Source of the DNA: Deltaproteobacteria bacterium
GTDB lineage: Bacteria > Myxococcota_A > Polyangia > GCA-2747355
Reading direction: 5' to 3'
NCBI GenBank assembly: GCA_020633415.1
Contig: JACKDQ010000003.1
Location: 248,001-312,000, forward strand
DNA length: 64,000 bases
Below, in pieces: positions 50,270 through 59,120 of the stretch; position 1 is the first letter of the stretch, and every line of letters starts with the position of its first letter. Made by a program: the position numbers and the translations under genes. The notes beneath the pieces are model-generated. The model searched no databases. It was not told the DNA's origin and saw only the letters and a list, made by a program, of their open reading frames with translations.

Positions 50270-51694
50270 CTAGCGATACCTGCGATAGAGCGCTTTGGCT
50301 GCGGCGAGTGCAACCTCGGGCATCGGGTCGGCAACGCGATCGACTGCAAATGCCATGTCGCCGCTGCGTGACAGATAGCTGGCCGTGGCGCCGGCACGCA
50401 AAGTGGCCTGCGTGTTGCGCTTGAGTAGCTTGAGCAACAACGCCTTGGCCAACGCGCGATCACGCCCAGCCAGCAACGTGATGCTTTCGGCGCAGAGTGC
50501 ATCGAGTGAGCCGGCACAGAGCTGCTCGGTCAGCTGTCGCAGCCGTGGTGTGTCGAGCTGGTCTCCGATCGCTCGCGCGGCGGCAAGCCGAACTTGCGGC
50601 TGTGCGTCGCGTAGGGCCTTGCGGGCGAGTTTCTTGGCGACAGGGTCGGCGACTTGACTGGCAGCGGCGAGTGCGGCGATGCGTACGGCGGCCTGACGAT
50701 CGACGAGGCCGCGAGCGATCGCGTTGAGCCCCGGTTGGACGGTTCCCTGTCGGGCGAGCTGGACGCCGACGCGCAGGGCGACGTAGGGCGAGGTGCCCTC
50801 GGCCAGGCGCGAGAGTTTGGCTATTGCGCGCTTGGCATCGAGCACGAATAGCGCATCGATCGCTGCCAGTCGCGCGCCGAGGAAGGCATCATTGCAGGCC
50901 GCCTCGACGGAGCTGGTCGCGCTGGGGCGGTGTAATCGGCCGATGGCCTGGAGCGCGGCGTGTCTGACGCTGGGGGCGGAGTCACGGGTCAAGGGGATCA
51001 ATAGCGCTACCGCCCGGTCGCTATCGGTGTAGCCCAGTCCGGTGGCGCAAGCGCTGCGCCAGGCGGCGTCGGTTTCGCCAACGCAGCCGCTAAGCGTTGG
51101 CAGCGCTGCGCTTTGTGCGATGCGTCCCAGTTCACGCAACGCGATCGCGCGAGATGCTCGGTGTTGGCTGGTCAGCTGGCGCTCGAGGACGTTTGCCCCC
51201 GTCGGCAAACGCGACAGGGCAACAGCCGCCCAGGTGCGAACGACCGGATCGGGGTCCTCCAACCGGGCGTGGACATGGCGCATCAGTGAGCTTGCATCGA
51301 GGGCCCGGACCGCCTGCAGCGCGTCGAGTCGTAGTTGGTCAGAGGGATGCTGCAGCGCCCACCACAGCACTGATTTGGCCAGGCCGAAGGCGAGGGTGCC
51401 GCTGGGATGGCGGCGGTAAAGTGCGACCGCTTCGGCGCGCCTTTCGTTGGCGACGAGAACGCGAATCTTCGCGGCGAGCAGCGCCTGGTTTCGCGGCTGT
51501 CGGTCAAGGGCGCGGTCGACCACGTGCTCTGCACCGGCGTAGTCGCCACTGTCGATCAACTTTGCTGCCGTGCGCACATCGGGGGGCACGCACGCGGCAA
51601 GCTGTGCGGCAGCGAGTAAGGCGAGTAGCCGCAGTCGCGGGCAGAGCGTAGTCGGGTGAGTAGTTTCGATCGGGGTTGCTTGTCGATTTCTCAT
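50270..51694 (-). CDS. HEAT-repeat lipoprotein
   Basis: A 474-residue protein with a lipoprotein signal (LLALLAAAQLAAC) and about nine HEAT-like repeats, for example LRLDALQAVRALDASSLMRH, VRTWAAVALSRLPTGANVLE and QVRLAAARAIGDQLDTPRLR. There is no catalytic motif. It resembles the 22618-23952 lipoprotein in architecture but not in close sequence, so this looks like paralogous domain use rather than duplication. A periplasmic protein-binding role is plausible. A 105-base gap downstream carries no gene I can support. Confidence 0.78.
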   Translation of the reverse strand: MRNRQATPIETTHPTTLCPRLRLLALLAAAQLAACVPPDVRTAAKLIDSGDYAGAEHVVDRALDRQPRNQALLAAKIRVLVANERRAEAVALYRRHPSGTLAFGLAKSVLWWALQHPSDQLRLDALQAVRALDASSLMRHVHARLEDPDPVVRTWAAVALSRLPTGANVLERQLTSQHRASRAIALRELGRIAQSAALPTLSGCVGETDAAWRSACATGLGYTDSDRAVALLIPLTRDSAPSVRHAALQAIGRLHRPSATSSVEAACNDAFLGARLAAIDALFVLDAKRAIAKLSRLAEGTSPYVALRVGVQLARQGTVQPGLNAIARGLVDRQAAVRIAALAAASQVADPVAKKLARKALRDAQPQVRLAAARAIGDQLDTPRLRQLTEQLCAGSLDALCAESITLLAGRDRALAKALLLKLLKRNTQATLRAGATASYLSRSGDMAFAVDRVADPMPEVALAAAKALYRRYR

Positions 51695-51757
51695 GGGCAG
51701 TCCATGGCACTATAACGCGCCAGGCAGCAGACTGTTACAGCACGAGAGGATTTGTGT

Positions 51758-52330
51758 TTAGGGTGTGATGAAGCCGGCGAACAGTTCCCCGGCCAAATAG
51801 CGGGTCTCAGGTGGGTCTTCCCGGCGCTTCTGACGTAAGTAGCTGTTAGCCACGCTGCTGCCGCTCTGGTAGCGCCGCCGATGGGGGAGGCGCAGGTCCA
51901 GTAGACCGAGACGAAACTTTCCACCGCTGGCGTAGACGAAACTCACGGCGTCCTGGCGGCGGTCGAGCACGATTCCCACCTGACGCTGATCGGTCGGCCG
52001 TCGATCGAGCGGGCGGCTGTTCTCGAAGACCACCAACGCGCCGCTGTGGGCGTCATCGCGCTCGCGGCTAAGCTGCAGCTGCTGCCATTTGATTGGATGG
52101 CCAAAGAACTGTCGCAGTAGTTCATTGTCCGCGGCTTCGGCGGACTGAGGGGCTGGTGTGCCGATCAATTTGCGCAGGCGGATCATCGCTTGTTTTCGCG
52201 GTACCCTGGCGCGCATCGGGCGCTGCTCACCCAGGAGGGGTTGCTGAAAGCGGTAGGCTAGCGGCTCCCGAGCGATCGGGCGGCAGGCGGCGATAGCCAG
52301 TGCTGCGCTGGTCAACCAGGCGAAACGCAT
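51758..52330 (-). CDS. Putative lipoprotein of unknown function
   Basis: A 190-residue protein with lipobox LAIAAC (signal MRFAWLTSAALAIAAC, Cys16). The rest has several basic and mixed segments: PRKQAMIRLRKLIG, QFFGHPIKWQQLQLSRERDD, VGIVLDRRQDAVSFVYASGG. No domain is recognised. The start at 52330 is chosen because it puts the lipobox at the usual distance; upstream ATGs exist at 52342 and beyond. It lies close to the HEAT lipoprotein gene on the same strand and may be co-transcribed. Function unknown. Confidence 0.6.
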   Translation of the reverse strand: MRFAWLTSAALAIAACRPIAREPLAYRFQQPLLGEQRPMRARVPRKQAMIRLRKLIGTPAPQSAEAADNELLRQFFGHPIKWQQLQLSRERDDAHSGALVVFENSRPLDRRPTDQRQVGIVLDRRQDAVSFVYASGGKFRLGLLDLRLPHRRRYQSGSSVANSYLRQKRREDPPETRYLAGELFAGFITP

Positions 52331-52422
52331 CTGATCCATCATCAGCTGCCAGGCGAGGTCGATCCAGTTTTTTGCCCCGCAGTACGCTCGCTGGACGGGC
52401 CGATTTCGGCTAGGGTTGGCCG

Positions 52423-52902
52423 ATGAAAGCGTCCGAACACTCCGATCCATCGCCGCCGGATGCTGGCGGATCCGGGCGCGCAGGCCTGCGACGCGGACGG
52501 ATCGTTCGTCCGTTGGGGTGGTTGTTGATGGTTGGGCTATTGGTGCTTGTCGTCCAATATCTTCAGCGCTTGCCGTCGACGATTGATCTGGATTATCGAA
52601 TCAACGGGCTCGCACGTCACATCAAGACGATGCGCACGCAGATCATCGATAGTAACGGGAATCTGGCGCAGCGCGCGCTGTTTGACTATTTTCGGCGTCA
52701 AACGCCCGACGTACAGAAACAGCAGCTTCAGCTGCAAGATGGCGACTACCGCGTGCTGATCGACCTAACGCTTCGCGATGGCGTCCCCGCTGCATTGCGG
52801 CGGCAGCGCGGTCAAGCGTTGGGTGCGAGCGTTTGGCGGATCGAGCGCCCGTTGATCGTTCGCGGTTCAGGGGCGGCGACGGTATACCTCGAGGGCTCTT
52901 GA
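52423..52902 (+). CDS. Small single-pass membrane protein
   Basis: A 159-residue protein with a Pro/Gly/Arg-rich start, one transmembrane helix near 32-48 (GWLLMVGLLVLVVQYL), and a soluble domain with strand-rich blocks: TIDLDYRINGLARHIKTMRT, KQQLQLQDGDYRVLIDLTLR, SVWRIERPLIVRGSGAATVY. The domain would sit in the periplasm if the N-terminus is inside. No family recognised. The ATG at 52423 follows TAGGG. It is divergent from the small lipoprotein gene with about 90 bases between the starts. Confidence 0.6.
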   Translation: MKASEHSDPSPPDAGGSGRAGLRRGRIVRPLGWLLMVGLLVLVVQYLQRLPSTIDLDYRINGLARHIKTMRTQIIDSNGNLAQRALFDYFRRQTPDVQKQQLQLQDGDYRVLIDLTLRDGVPAALRRQRGQALGASVWRIERPLIVRGSGAATVYLEGS

Positions 52903-52972
52903 TGAGTGCGATCGGCAATGCAACCGCGCTGGCGATGCGCTTTCGGAGTGGGCTTGCTCGCCAGGCGACAGC

Positions 52973-54733
52973 TTAGTTTCCTGGGCAGGATTGGGCCAGC
53001 GTGAGGGCGGGGCGAGCAAACGGATCTTCGGCAGCGCTTCCTGTGCGGGCATCGATGAACTGAATGTTTGAACTTAGCCTCGGCGACCCGTCCTCAAGCG
53101 TGACGCCACCGCTGATCAGTACGCCCTGATCGATCAGCAGGCTGGTCCCGTGGGCGAAACGCGGCGGATCGAGGTGAAGGCCGGCACCCGACAGCTCACG
53201 AACCAGACGCTGTGCGTCGAAACGGTAGACCGCGACTTGATCGGAGGCGGCGAATGCTGAGCCCGCTGTGGTAGGGACGTTTCCGCCGCTGAGCAGCACG
53301 CGCTGACCGGCAAGCATCGTCGAGCGGTGGTAACCCGCACGCGTAAAGCCACCGACACCGGTTACGTCGGTGGCCGTAATCGTCTGCTGGCTGGCGTCGA
53401 GCAAGATCAGTGCGGGCTGGTCAGCGGCGATGTCGACGGCGAAGCGGTAGTCGTTTGTCGCGCCGGGGGTCAGTCGCATGCCGCCCGCCCAGAGCAACTG
53501 CTTGCCTTCTCCCAGTGAAGCCAGGGTATGCCATGCTGTTGGCACAACGGGCGGGGAGAGCGATTGCGCTGTGCTGCTGCTGGCGTCGACCCGTTCGAGC
53601 AGCGTTGTGTGCTCCGTGCCGCTTGCGCCGCTCATTACGCCGCCGAGTACCAGAAGATCGCCGTTGGGCAGCGGCGCGATTGCGTGCCCGACCCGCAACT
53701 CGGCGAGGTTGACGGTGCTTTCTATGGTGGGCGTGTCGTTGAGGCTTCCGAGGGTTGCGGCGACGACGCCCCCAGCTGCGGCGAATCCGCTGACGCTCGT
53801 CGCGCTGGCGACGTACTCCGTCGCTCCCCCGACGGCGTGTAGTTTGCCTTGGGCATCGAACGCTGTCTGCATCGTGATGCCCCGCGGCAGCTGTGAAAGT
53901 GGGACGACGGTTGTCGTCGGCGGATCGACCTGGACATCGACAGTTAGAAGGAAGCCCTCGGCAGCGCTGGCCGATTCGTGAGGGCTGACGAGAAACGGGT
54001 AGACCGGATTGCCTTGGCGTAGTCGTACCACGGGCTCGCTCGGCTGCGCCGCAGTCAGGCCACCGAGGACCAAGACGCGGTGCGGACCGTTGGCCGGGCC
54101 GGGTAGCATGACCGTCTGGTGAAAGACACGCGGTGGCAATCCATCGAGTATTGATAGCTTGCCAGTTCTCGGGTCGAAGAGTACGCCGGTGCGATGGGCT
54201 AAGGCTTGGGTGGTGAGTGCTGCATTGTCAGCGTCGCTCAATAGTCCGCCGAGCAGCAAGACATCGCCGTTGGGCAGCGTCGTGGAGGTATGGAAGGCGC
54301 GACCGCTGGGCAACGTTTCGGCACAGCCGAAGCCGACGGCTGGTCGCATCGGCACCGTTAGCACTTGCCGAGTGGGGTCAAAGCGCTGCTCACCGACGAG
54401 CGCCAGTTGTTGTCCGTCAAAGGCCTCGACGAGAACGGCAATCGGGGTGCGCCCTGCGGGTAGTTGAAACGCGCGCTCGCTGCCGGGCGAAAGCAGCATG
54501 TCGCAAAGCAATGCGTTTTTGGCGGCCTGCTGCTCGAGAAAACTGATCCGCAGCGTGTAGCGACCGCGGGCGATGCGACTTGGTGCCTGACTGGGACAGC
54601 CCATGGCGCGGCGTTCCAACCGCAACTCCAAACTGCTGCTCGGCGTTGAGCAGGCGCAAAGCAGCGCGCTGAGCAGCAGGCTGCGCCTGACTGGTGCGGT
54701 TTGACGGGGGATTGAGATGGGCGAGTCGATCAT
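52973..54733 (-). CDS. Kelch-like propeller lipoprotein
   Basis: A protein of about 586 residues with a lipoprotein signal (LLLSALLCAC) and then Kelch/galactose-oxidase-like blades: FHTSTTLPNGDVLLLGGLLS, VFHQTVMLPGPANGPHRVLV, HAIAPLPNGDLLVLGGVMS, WHTLASLGEGKQLLWAGGMR and YHRSTMLAGQRVLLSGGNVP. Six or more blades are present. Galactose-oxidase-type active-site residues are not obvious. It is likely an outer-membrane or periplasmic binding protein. The ATG at 54733 is chosen so the signal follows a short N-terminus. Confidence 0.8.
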   Translation of the reverse strand: MIDSPISIPRQTAPVRRSLLLSALLCACSTPSSSLELRLERRAMGCPSQAPSRIARGRYTLRISFLEQQAAKNALLCDMLLSPGSERAFQLPAGRTPIAVLVEAFDGQQLALVGEQRFDPTRQVLTVPMRPAVGFGCAETLPSGRAFHTSTTLPNGDVLLLGGLLSDADNAALTTQALAHRTGVLFDPRTGKLSILDGLPPRVFHQTVMLPGPANGPHRVLVLGGLTAAQPSEPVVRLRQGNPVYPFLVSPHESASAAEGFLLTVDVQVDPPTTTVVPLSQLPRGITMQTAFDAQGKLHAVGGATEYVASATSVSGFAAAGGVVAATLGSLNDTPTIESTVNLAELRVGHAIAPLPNGDLLVLGGVMSGASGTEHTTLLERVDASSSTAQSLSPPVVPTAWHTLASLGEGKQLLWAGGMRLTPGATNDYRFAVDIAADQPALILLDASQQTITATDVTGVGGFTRAGYHRSTMLAGQRVLLSGGNVPTTAGSAFAASDQVAVYRFDAQRLVRELSGAGLHLDPPRFAHGTSLLIDQGVLISGGVTLEDGSPRLSSNIQFIDARTGSAAEDPFARPALTLAQSCPGN

Positions 54734-54823
54734 CGCGATGCCGGCGAAATCACTGTTGTCCAGGCGGTTTTGCCGACCGCCGCGCAAGGCAGCCTAGCGA
54801 CTGGCCCCGAGAAGCGCAAGCGA

Positions 54824-54852
54824 TTGACATGGCTAAGGCTTTACGAGACAGT
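54824..54852 (+). promoter_or_regulatory. Possible promoter of the acyl-CoA operon
   Basis: A perfect TTGACA (54824-54829) is followed after 17 bases by GACAGT (54847-54852), a weak -10. It precedes the crotonase start (GTG 54875) by about 20 bases, consistent with a short leader. Confidence 0.35.
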
Positions 54853-54874
54853 GCGCGCCAAAGCGGACCTTTAG

Positions 54875-55660
54875 GTGACGGGCTTTACCAACATCAAGCT
54901 GCAACGGGATGGCGCGGTTGCCACGTTGTACTTCAATCGCCCGCGGCGGATGAACGCGCTGAACACCGCCACGCTTGAGGAACTCCTCGCCGCGACCTCG
55001 ACGGTTGCCGAGGACGATAAACTGCGGGTCTTGATCCTCACCGGGACCGGCGATCGAGCCTTTGCTGCGGGTGCAGACGTCGCTGAGATGGTCGACAAGA
55101 CCTACCTTGAGGCGCTGCGGTTCGCTGAACTCGGCCAGCGGGTCTGCCAAACGCTCGAGACGATGAACAAGCCGGTGATCGCTGCGATCAATGGCTACGC
55201 GTTGGGGGCGGGGTGCGAGCTGGTGATGGCCTGCGATTTTGCCTTCGCGGTAGACAGTGCGGTGATCGGTCAGCCCGAGGTCAATTTGGCGATCATCCCC
55301 GGCTTCGGTGGAACGCAGCGCTTGCTGCGGCGAATCCCCGTCGGGATTGCGCGTGAAATGGTGCTCACCGGCCGGCCGATCGACGCGGCCGAAGCGTTGC
55401 GCGTCGGGTTGGTAAACGCGGTCCTTCCTGCAGAACAGCTGCTGCCCCACGTGCTGGCGATCGCTCACGAGATCGCCGAAAAGGGCCCGCTAGCGGTTGC
55501 TGGCGCCAAGCGGTTGATGGTTAGCGGTCTGGACAGTCCGTTGCCGGCAGCCAATGTGTTGGAGCGGGAAACCTTCGCTGGCTTGTTTGCCACCGAGGAT
55601 CAACGCGAGGGGATGCGCGCGTTCTTGAACAAACGGTCCCCCAACTTCCGAGGAAAGTAA
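54875..55660 (+). CDS. Enoyl-CoA hydratase/crotonase
   Basis: A 261-residue crotonase that hydrates short-chain trans-2-enoyl-CoA to 3-hydroxyacyl-CoA. The two catalytic Glu of enoyl-CoA hydratase are present: E115 in GYALGAGCELVMACD and E135 in IGQPEVNLAIIPGFGGTQRL. The N-terminal strand GAVATLYFNRPRRMNALNT is typical. The GTG start is the first gene of a tight plus-strand series; the acyl-CoA dehydrogenase follows after 4 bases. Both the downstream enzymes and the CoA-transferase pair fit short-chain acyl metabolism. All key residues intact. Confidence 0.93.
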   Translation: MTGFTNIKLQRDGAVATLYFNRPRRMNALNTATLEELLAATSTVAEDDKLRVLILTGTGDRAFAAGADVAEMVDKTYLEALRFAELGQRVCQTLETMNKPVIAAINGYALGAGCELVMACDFAFAVDSAVIGQPEVNLAIIPGFGGTQRLLRRIPVGIAREMVLTGRPIDAAEALRVGLVNAVLPAEQLLPHVLAIAHEIAEKGPLAVAGAKRLMVSGLDSPLPAANVLERETFAGLFATEDQREGMRAFLNKRSPNFRGK

Positions 55661-55664
55661 GAAG

Positions 55665-56807
55665 ATGGATTTCACACTTAGCGAAGAGCAGCAGTTGCTC
55701 CAGCAAACCGCACGCGAGTTCGCACGGCGTCAGGTGCAGCCACGAGCCGCCGAGATCGACGAGAAACATCAGTTCCCTGCGGACCTTGTCAAGGCGATGG
55801 CTGAGTTGGGGCTGATGGGCGTTGCCGTTCCCGAATCCGAGGGTGGCGCGGGGATGGATGTGCTCTCCTATGTGCTGGCGATGGAGGAAGTGTCGGCTGC
55901 CTGCGCGTCGACTGGCGTGATCATGTCGGTGCAGAATTCGCTGGTTTGCGATCCGATCATGCGGTTCGGCAACGCCGAGCAAAAAAAAGAGTTCTTGGTC
56001 CCGCTCGCCCAGGGGAAAAAGCTCGGCTGCTTTGCGCTCTCTGAACCTGATGCCGGCAGCGATGCTGCGGCGCAAAAGACGTTCGCCGAGCGCGATGGCG
56101 ATCATTACGTCATCAATGGGGTAAAGAATTGGATCACCAACGGCCCTGAGGCCGATCTCTGCGTGCTGTTGACGATGACCCAGCCGCAGCAGCGTCATCG
56201 TGGGATCACCGCGTTCATTTTGCCGATGGATTTGCCGGGCGTGCGCCGGGGCGCCAAGGAAAATAAGCTGGGGATCACCGGCTCAGGGACCTGCCAGATC
56301 TTTCTTGAAAACTGCCGTGTGCCAGCGTCGCTGCGTCTCGGCGACGAGGGGCAGGGGTTTAAGGTAGCGATGAGCACGCTCGATGGAGGTCGGATCGGCA
56401 TCGCTGCTCAGGCTTTGGGCATCGCGCGTGCGGCGCTCGAGGCGGCGATCACCTACGGCAAGGATCGCAAGACCTTCGGCAAGCCCGTGGTTGAGCACCA
56501 GGGCATCCAGTTCATGCTGGCAGATATGGCGACCCAGCTCGATGCGGCGCGTCTGCTGACTTGGCGTGCCGCGCTACTGAAATCGGCGGGCAAGCCTTAC
56601 GGTACCGCGTCAGCGATGGCGAAACTGATGGCCGCCGAGGTCGCGAACCACGTCGCCAAGGACGCGTTGCAGATTCACGGGGGCTATGGCTACGTCAAGG
56701 AATACCCGGTCGAGCGGCACTTCCGCGACGCCAAGATAACCGAAATCTACGAAGGGACCAGCGAGATCCAGCGCTTGGTGATCGCTCGCTCTTTGATCAA
56801 GGACTGA
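55665..56807 (+). CDS. Acyl-CoA dehydrogenase (short-chain type)
   Basis: A 380-residue flavoprotein that oxidises acyl-CoA to enoyl-CoA, passing electrons to ETF. The N-terminal helices begin LSEEQQLLQQTAREFARRQV. The FAD region includes CFALSEPDAGSDAAAQKTFA and VINGVKNWITNG. The substrate-binding IHGGYGYVKEYPVERHFRDA precedes the catalytic base Glu near residue 363 in IYEGTSEIQR, the SCAD/butyryl-CoA dehydrogenase position. It lies between the crotonase and an AgmX-like lipoprotein gene, three bases before it. A paralog is at 57978-59120. All motifs intact. Confidence 0.95.
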   Translation: MDFTLSEEQQLLQQTAREFARRQVQPRAAEIDEKHQFPADLVKAMAELGLMGVAVPESEGGAGMDVLSYVLAMEEVSAACASTGVIMSVQNSLVCDPIMRFGNAEQKKEFLVPLAQGKKLGCFALSEPDAGSDAAAQKTFAERDGDHYVINGVKNWITNGPEADLCVLLTMTQPQQRHRGITAFILPMDLPGVRRGAKENKLGITGSGTCQIFLENCRVPASLRLGDEGQGFKVAMSTLDGGRIGIAAQALGIARAALEAAITYGKDRKTFGKPVVEHQGIQFMLADMATQLDAARLLTWRAALLKSAGKPYGTASAMAKLMAAEVANHVAKDALQIHGGYGYVKEYPVERHFRDAKITEIYEGTSEIQRLVIARSLIKD

Positions 56808-56810
56808 ACG

Positions 56811-57230
56811 ATGAAGATACGTTCGCTGCTCTTTTCGTTACCGCTGCTGTGGATGGGGTCTTGTGCAAAACCAACGCCGCGTCCGATACCGACGAGCCAC
56901 ACCTCGCCTCCACCGGCAAAGGGCCAGGCGCTGACGCCTGACCAGATGGAGCAAGTTCAGCGCACGATCAACGTGGGCATGCCGACGATCATTCGCTGCT
57001 ACACCGACGAGGCCGAGCGGCAAAACAACCGCAAGCTCAAGGGCAGCTTGGTGGTCAAGATCTTGATCGGCACTGCGATGGCGGCGACCGACGTGCAGAT
57101 TTCAGAAAGCACGCTCAACGCTCCGTCGCTAAACGAATGTATCATCAGCGTGGTAAGGAATTGGGAGTTTCCCCGGCTGGCCAAACCAGCCTGGTTTACC
57201 TTCCCGTATGACTTCTCGCCGGGGTACTAG
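56811..57230 (+). CDS. AgmX/PglI-like C-terminal domain lipoprotein (first)
   Basis: A 139-residue lipoprotein (SLPLLWMGSC, Cys18, then a Pro-rich linker). The domain has the AgmX/PglI C-terminal pattern, related to TonB C-terminal folds: a CY pair (MPTIIRCYTDEAERQNN), a strand KLKGSLVVKILIG, then STLNAPSLNECIISVVRNW. Myxococcus AgmX is a gliding-motility envelope protein. The gene lies 3 bases after the first acyl-CoA dehydrogenase gene and overlaps or abuts the next lipoprotein. Its role beside acyl-CoA enzymes is unknown. Confidence 0.78.
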   Translation: MKIRSLLFSLPLLWMGSCAKPTPRPIPTSHTSPPPAKGQALTPDQMEQVQRTINVGMPTIIRCYTDEAERQNNRKLKGSLVVKILIGTAMAATDVQISESTLNAPSLNECIISVVRNWEFPRLAKPAWFTFPYDFSPGY

Positions 57231-57231
57231 C

Positions 57232-57984
57232 GTGACGCGGCAAGCGAAGCAAAGCAGGCGCAGCGGCGATCGCGCCGTCTTGGGCGCGCTGCTCTTGGTG
57301 TTTGCCGCGTGCGCAAGCACGCCACCGCCCAAGCCAGCGGCGCCCACCGCACCGCCACCGTCGAGGCATCAAGCCGTCGACCCACTGGCGTCAACAGGCG
57401 ATGACGGTGACGATCAGATGCAGGTCAGCGGCTTGTTGGGCCAGCTGTCCGATAGCGAAATTCAGCGCGGATTGCATCCGCTGCTGCCCAAAGCACGCGC
57501 CTGCTATGACGCTCAAGCGAAAACGCAGCCCTTCATCTCTGGGCAGCTGACATTGTCCTTTTCGGTAGCGCAAGATGGGCAGTCAGAATCGGTCTTTGTC
57601 GTTCAAAGCACGCTCGGTTCGGCTGCGGTCGAACGCTGCGTACGCGACGAGCTCGCTTCGGCGAGGTTTAGCTCTCCGCGCGGAGGAAAGGCGATCTTTC
57701 AATACCCGTTGCGTTTCGACGGGCGTTTTTCAGTGGAGAACTGGCAGCCGGCGATGGTCCGACAGGAGCTAACGGCGGCGCGCGCCAAACTGTTCTCAGG
57801 CGAGCCACCGAGCGGCTTGGTGATCACGCTATATGTCGATCGGCGTGGCCGGATGGTCTCCGCCGGTGCCGCAGCCGAGGCAGCGCTCGACGATGATGCC
57901 GCTGACGCACTACTTGCCGCGCTCAAGCGCATTCGCTTTGTCGGCGCCCACGGCCGATACGCCAAGGTGACCTATCCATGGTGA
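57232..57984 (+). CDS. AgmX-like lipoprotein with two domain copies (second)
   Basis: A protein of about 250 residues with lipoprotein signal (LLLVFAAC) and Pro/Ala-rich linker. One AgmX/TonB-C-like domain is clear: PLLPKARACYDAQAKTQPF, ISGQLTLSFSVAQDGQSE, STLGSAAVERCVRDELASAR. A second, weaker copy follows near the C-terminus (SGLVITLYVDRRGRMVSAGA). The GTG at 57232 follows GGGG by 7 bases and lies one base after the previous stop; an ATG at 57208 would overlap that gene by 23 bases. The last 7 bases overlap the next acyl-CoA dehydrogenase gene. Function unknown. Confidence 0.72.
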   Translation: MTRQAKQSRRSGDRAVLGALLLVFAACASTPPPKPAAPTAPPPSRHQAVDPLASTGDDGDDQMQVSGLLGQLSDSEIQRGLHPLLPKARACYDAQAKTQPFISGQLTLSFSVAQDGQSESVFVVQSTLGSAAVERCVRDELASARFSSPRGGKAIFQYPLRFDGRFSVENWQPAMVRQELTAARAKLFSGEPPSGLVITLYVDRRGRMVSAGAAAEAALDDDAADALLAALKRIRFVGAHGRYAKVTYPW

Positions 57985-59120
57985 GTTTTCAGCCAACCGA
58001 AGAGCAAGAACTGGTTCAGCAAACCGCGCGCAACTTTGCTCTGCGCGAACTGCTGCCGCGGGCTGCCGAGCGCGACAAGACCGAGGCGTTTCCCCTCGAG
58101 GAATTGAAAAAACTCGCCGAGCTGGGTTTGATGGGTGTCGCTGTGCCCGAGGCCTATGGCGGTGCCGGATCGGACCCTGTGGCTTACGTTTTGGCGATCA
58201 GTGAGTTGGCGCGCTGCTGCGCATCGACGACTGTCGCAGTCGCGGTCACCAATATGGCGGCGGAACTGGTCTGCCGGTTTGGCAGCGAAGCGCAGCGTCA
58301 GCACTATGTGCCAAAGATGGTCGGCGGTGAGGCGATCTGCGCAGCATTTGCTCTTTCCGAGCCACAGTGCGGCAGTGACGCGGCTTCGCTGGCGACGACC
58401 GCGACAAAGACCGCTGACGGTTGGGTACTTAACGGCGCCAAGCAATGGATCACCTCGGGCGATCATGCTGGGGTAATTATCGTCTGGGCCCGTACCGGTG
58501 AGATCGGTAGCTCGGGCCTCAGTACGTTCATCGTCGAGGCCGGCACGCCGGGGCTTAGCATTGGTAAGCCTGAAGAGAAGATGGGGCTCCGTGGGTCGTC
58601 GACGGTGGCGCTGACCTTTGAGGATTGCCTGTTGCCCGAGGACGCGATGCTCGGGGATCCGGGGCGCGGCTTCCAGCAGGCGATGGTTGCGCTCGACGGT
58701 GGCCGGATCGGTATCGCCTCGCAGGCGCTGGGTATCGCGCGGGCGGCGCTCGATGAAGCGATCAGCTACGCCAAAGAGCGCAAAACCTTTGGCCGGCCGA
58801 TCGCCGACCGACAAGCGATTCAGTGGATGATCGCCAATGCCGGCACCCAGATCGACGCGGCGCTGCTGTTGACGCTTCGTGCGGCGTTGCTCAAGGCCCA
58901 GCAGCAACCGTTTACTCGCGAGGCAGCGATGGCCAAGCTTTTTGCTAGCGAAGCGGCCAACCGAATCTGCTACGACGCGTTGCAGATCCATGGTGGCTAC
59001 GGCTACACGAAGGACTTCGTCGTCGAGCGCCTTTATCGCGACGCGCGGGTGACCACGATCTACGAGGGAACGAGTGAGATACAACGTCTGGTCATCGGGC
59101 GATCGGTTGTTGGTCAGTAG
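57978..59120 (+). CDS. Acyl-CoA dehydrogenase, second paralog
   Basis: A 380-residue paralog of the enzyme at 55665, with the same length and motif order: PTEEQELVQQTARNFALREL at the start, AFALSEPQCGSDAASLATTA, VLNGAKQWITSG, IHGGYGYTKDFVVERLYRDA, and the catalytic Glu near 363 in IYEGTSEIQR. Both keep the SCAD-type catalytic Glu. The internal sequence differs widely, so this is an old duplication rather than a recent one. Its start overlaps the previous lipoprotein gene, and its end overlaps the next one. A different chain-length preference is possible but not shown by sequence. Confidence 0.95.
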   Translation: MVSFQPTEEQELVQQTARNFALRELLPRAAERDKTEAFPLEELKKLAELGLMGVAVPEAYGGAGSDPVAYVLAISELARCCASTTVAVAVTNMAAELVCRFGSEAQRQHYVPKMVGGEAICAAFALSEPQCGSDAASLATTATKTADGWVLNGAKQWITSGDHAGVIIVWARTGEIGSSGLSTFIVEAGTPGLSIGKPEEKMGLRGSSTVALTFEDCLLPEDAMLGDPGRGFQQAMVALDGGRIGIASQALGIARAALDEAISYAKERKTFGRPIADRQAIQWMIANAGTQIDAALLLTLRAALLKAQQQPFTREAAMAKLFASEAANRICYDALQIHGGYGYTKDFVVERLYRDARVTTIYEGTSEIQRLVIGRSVVGQ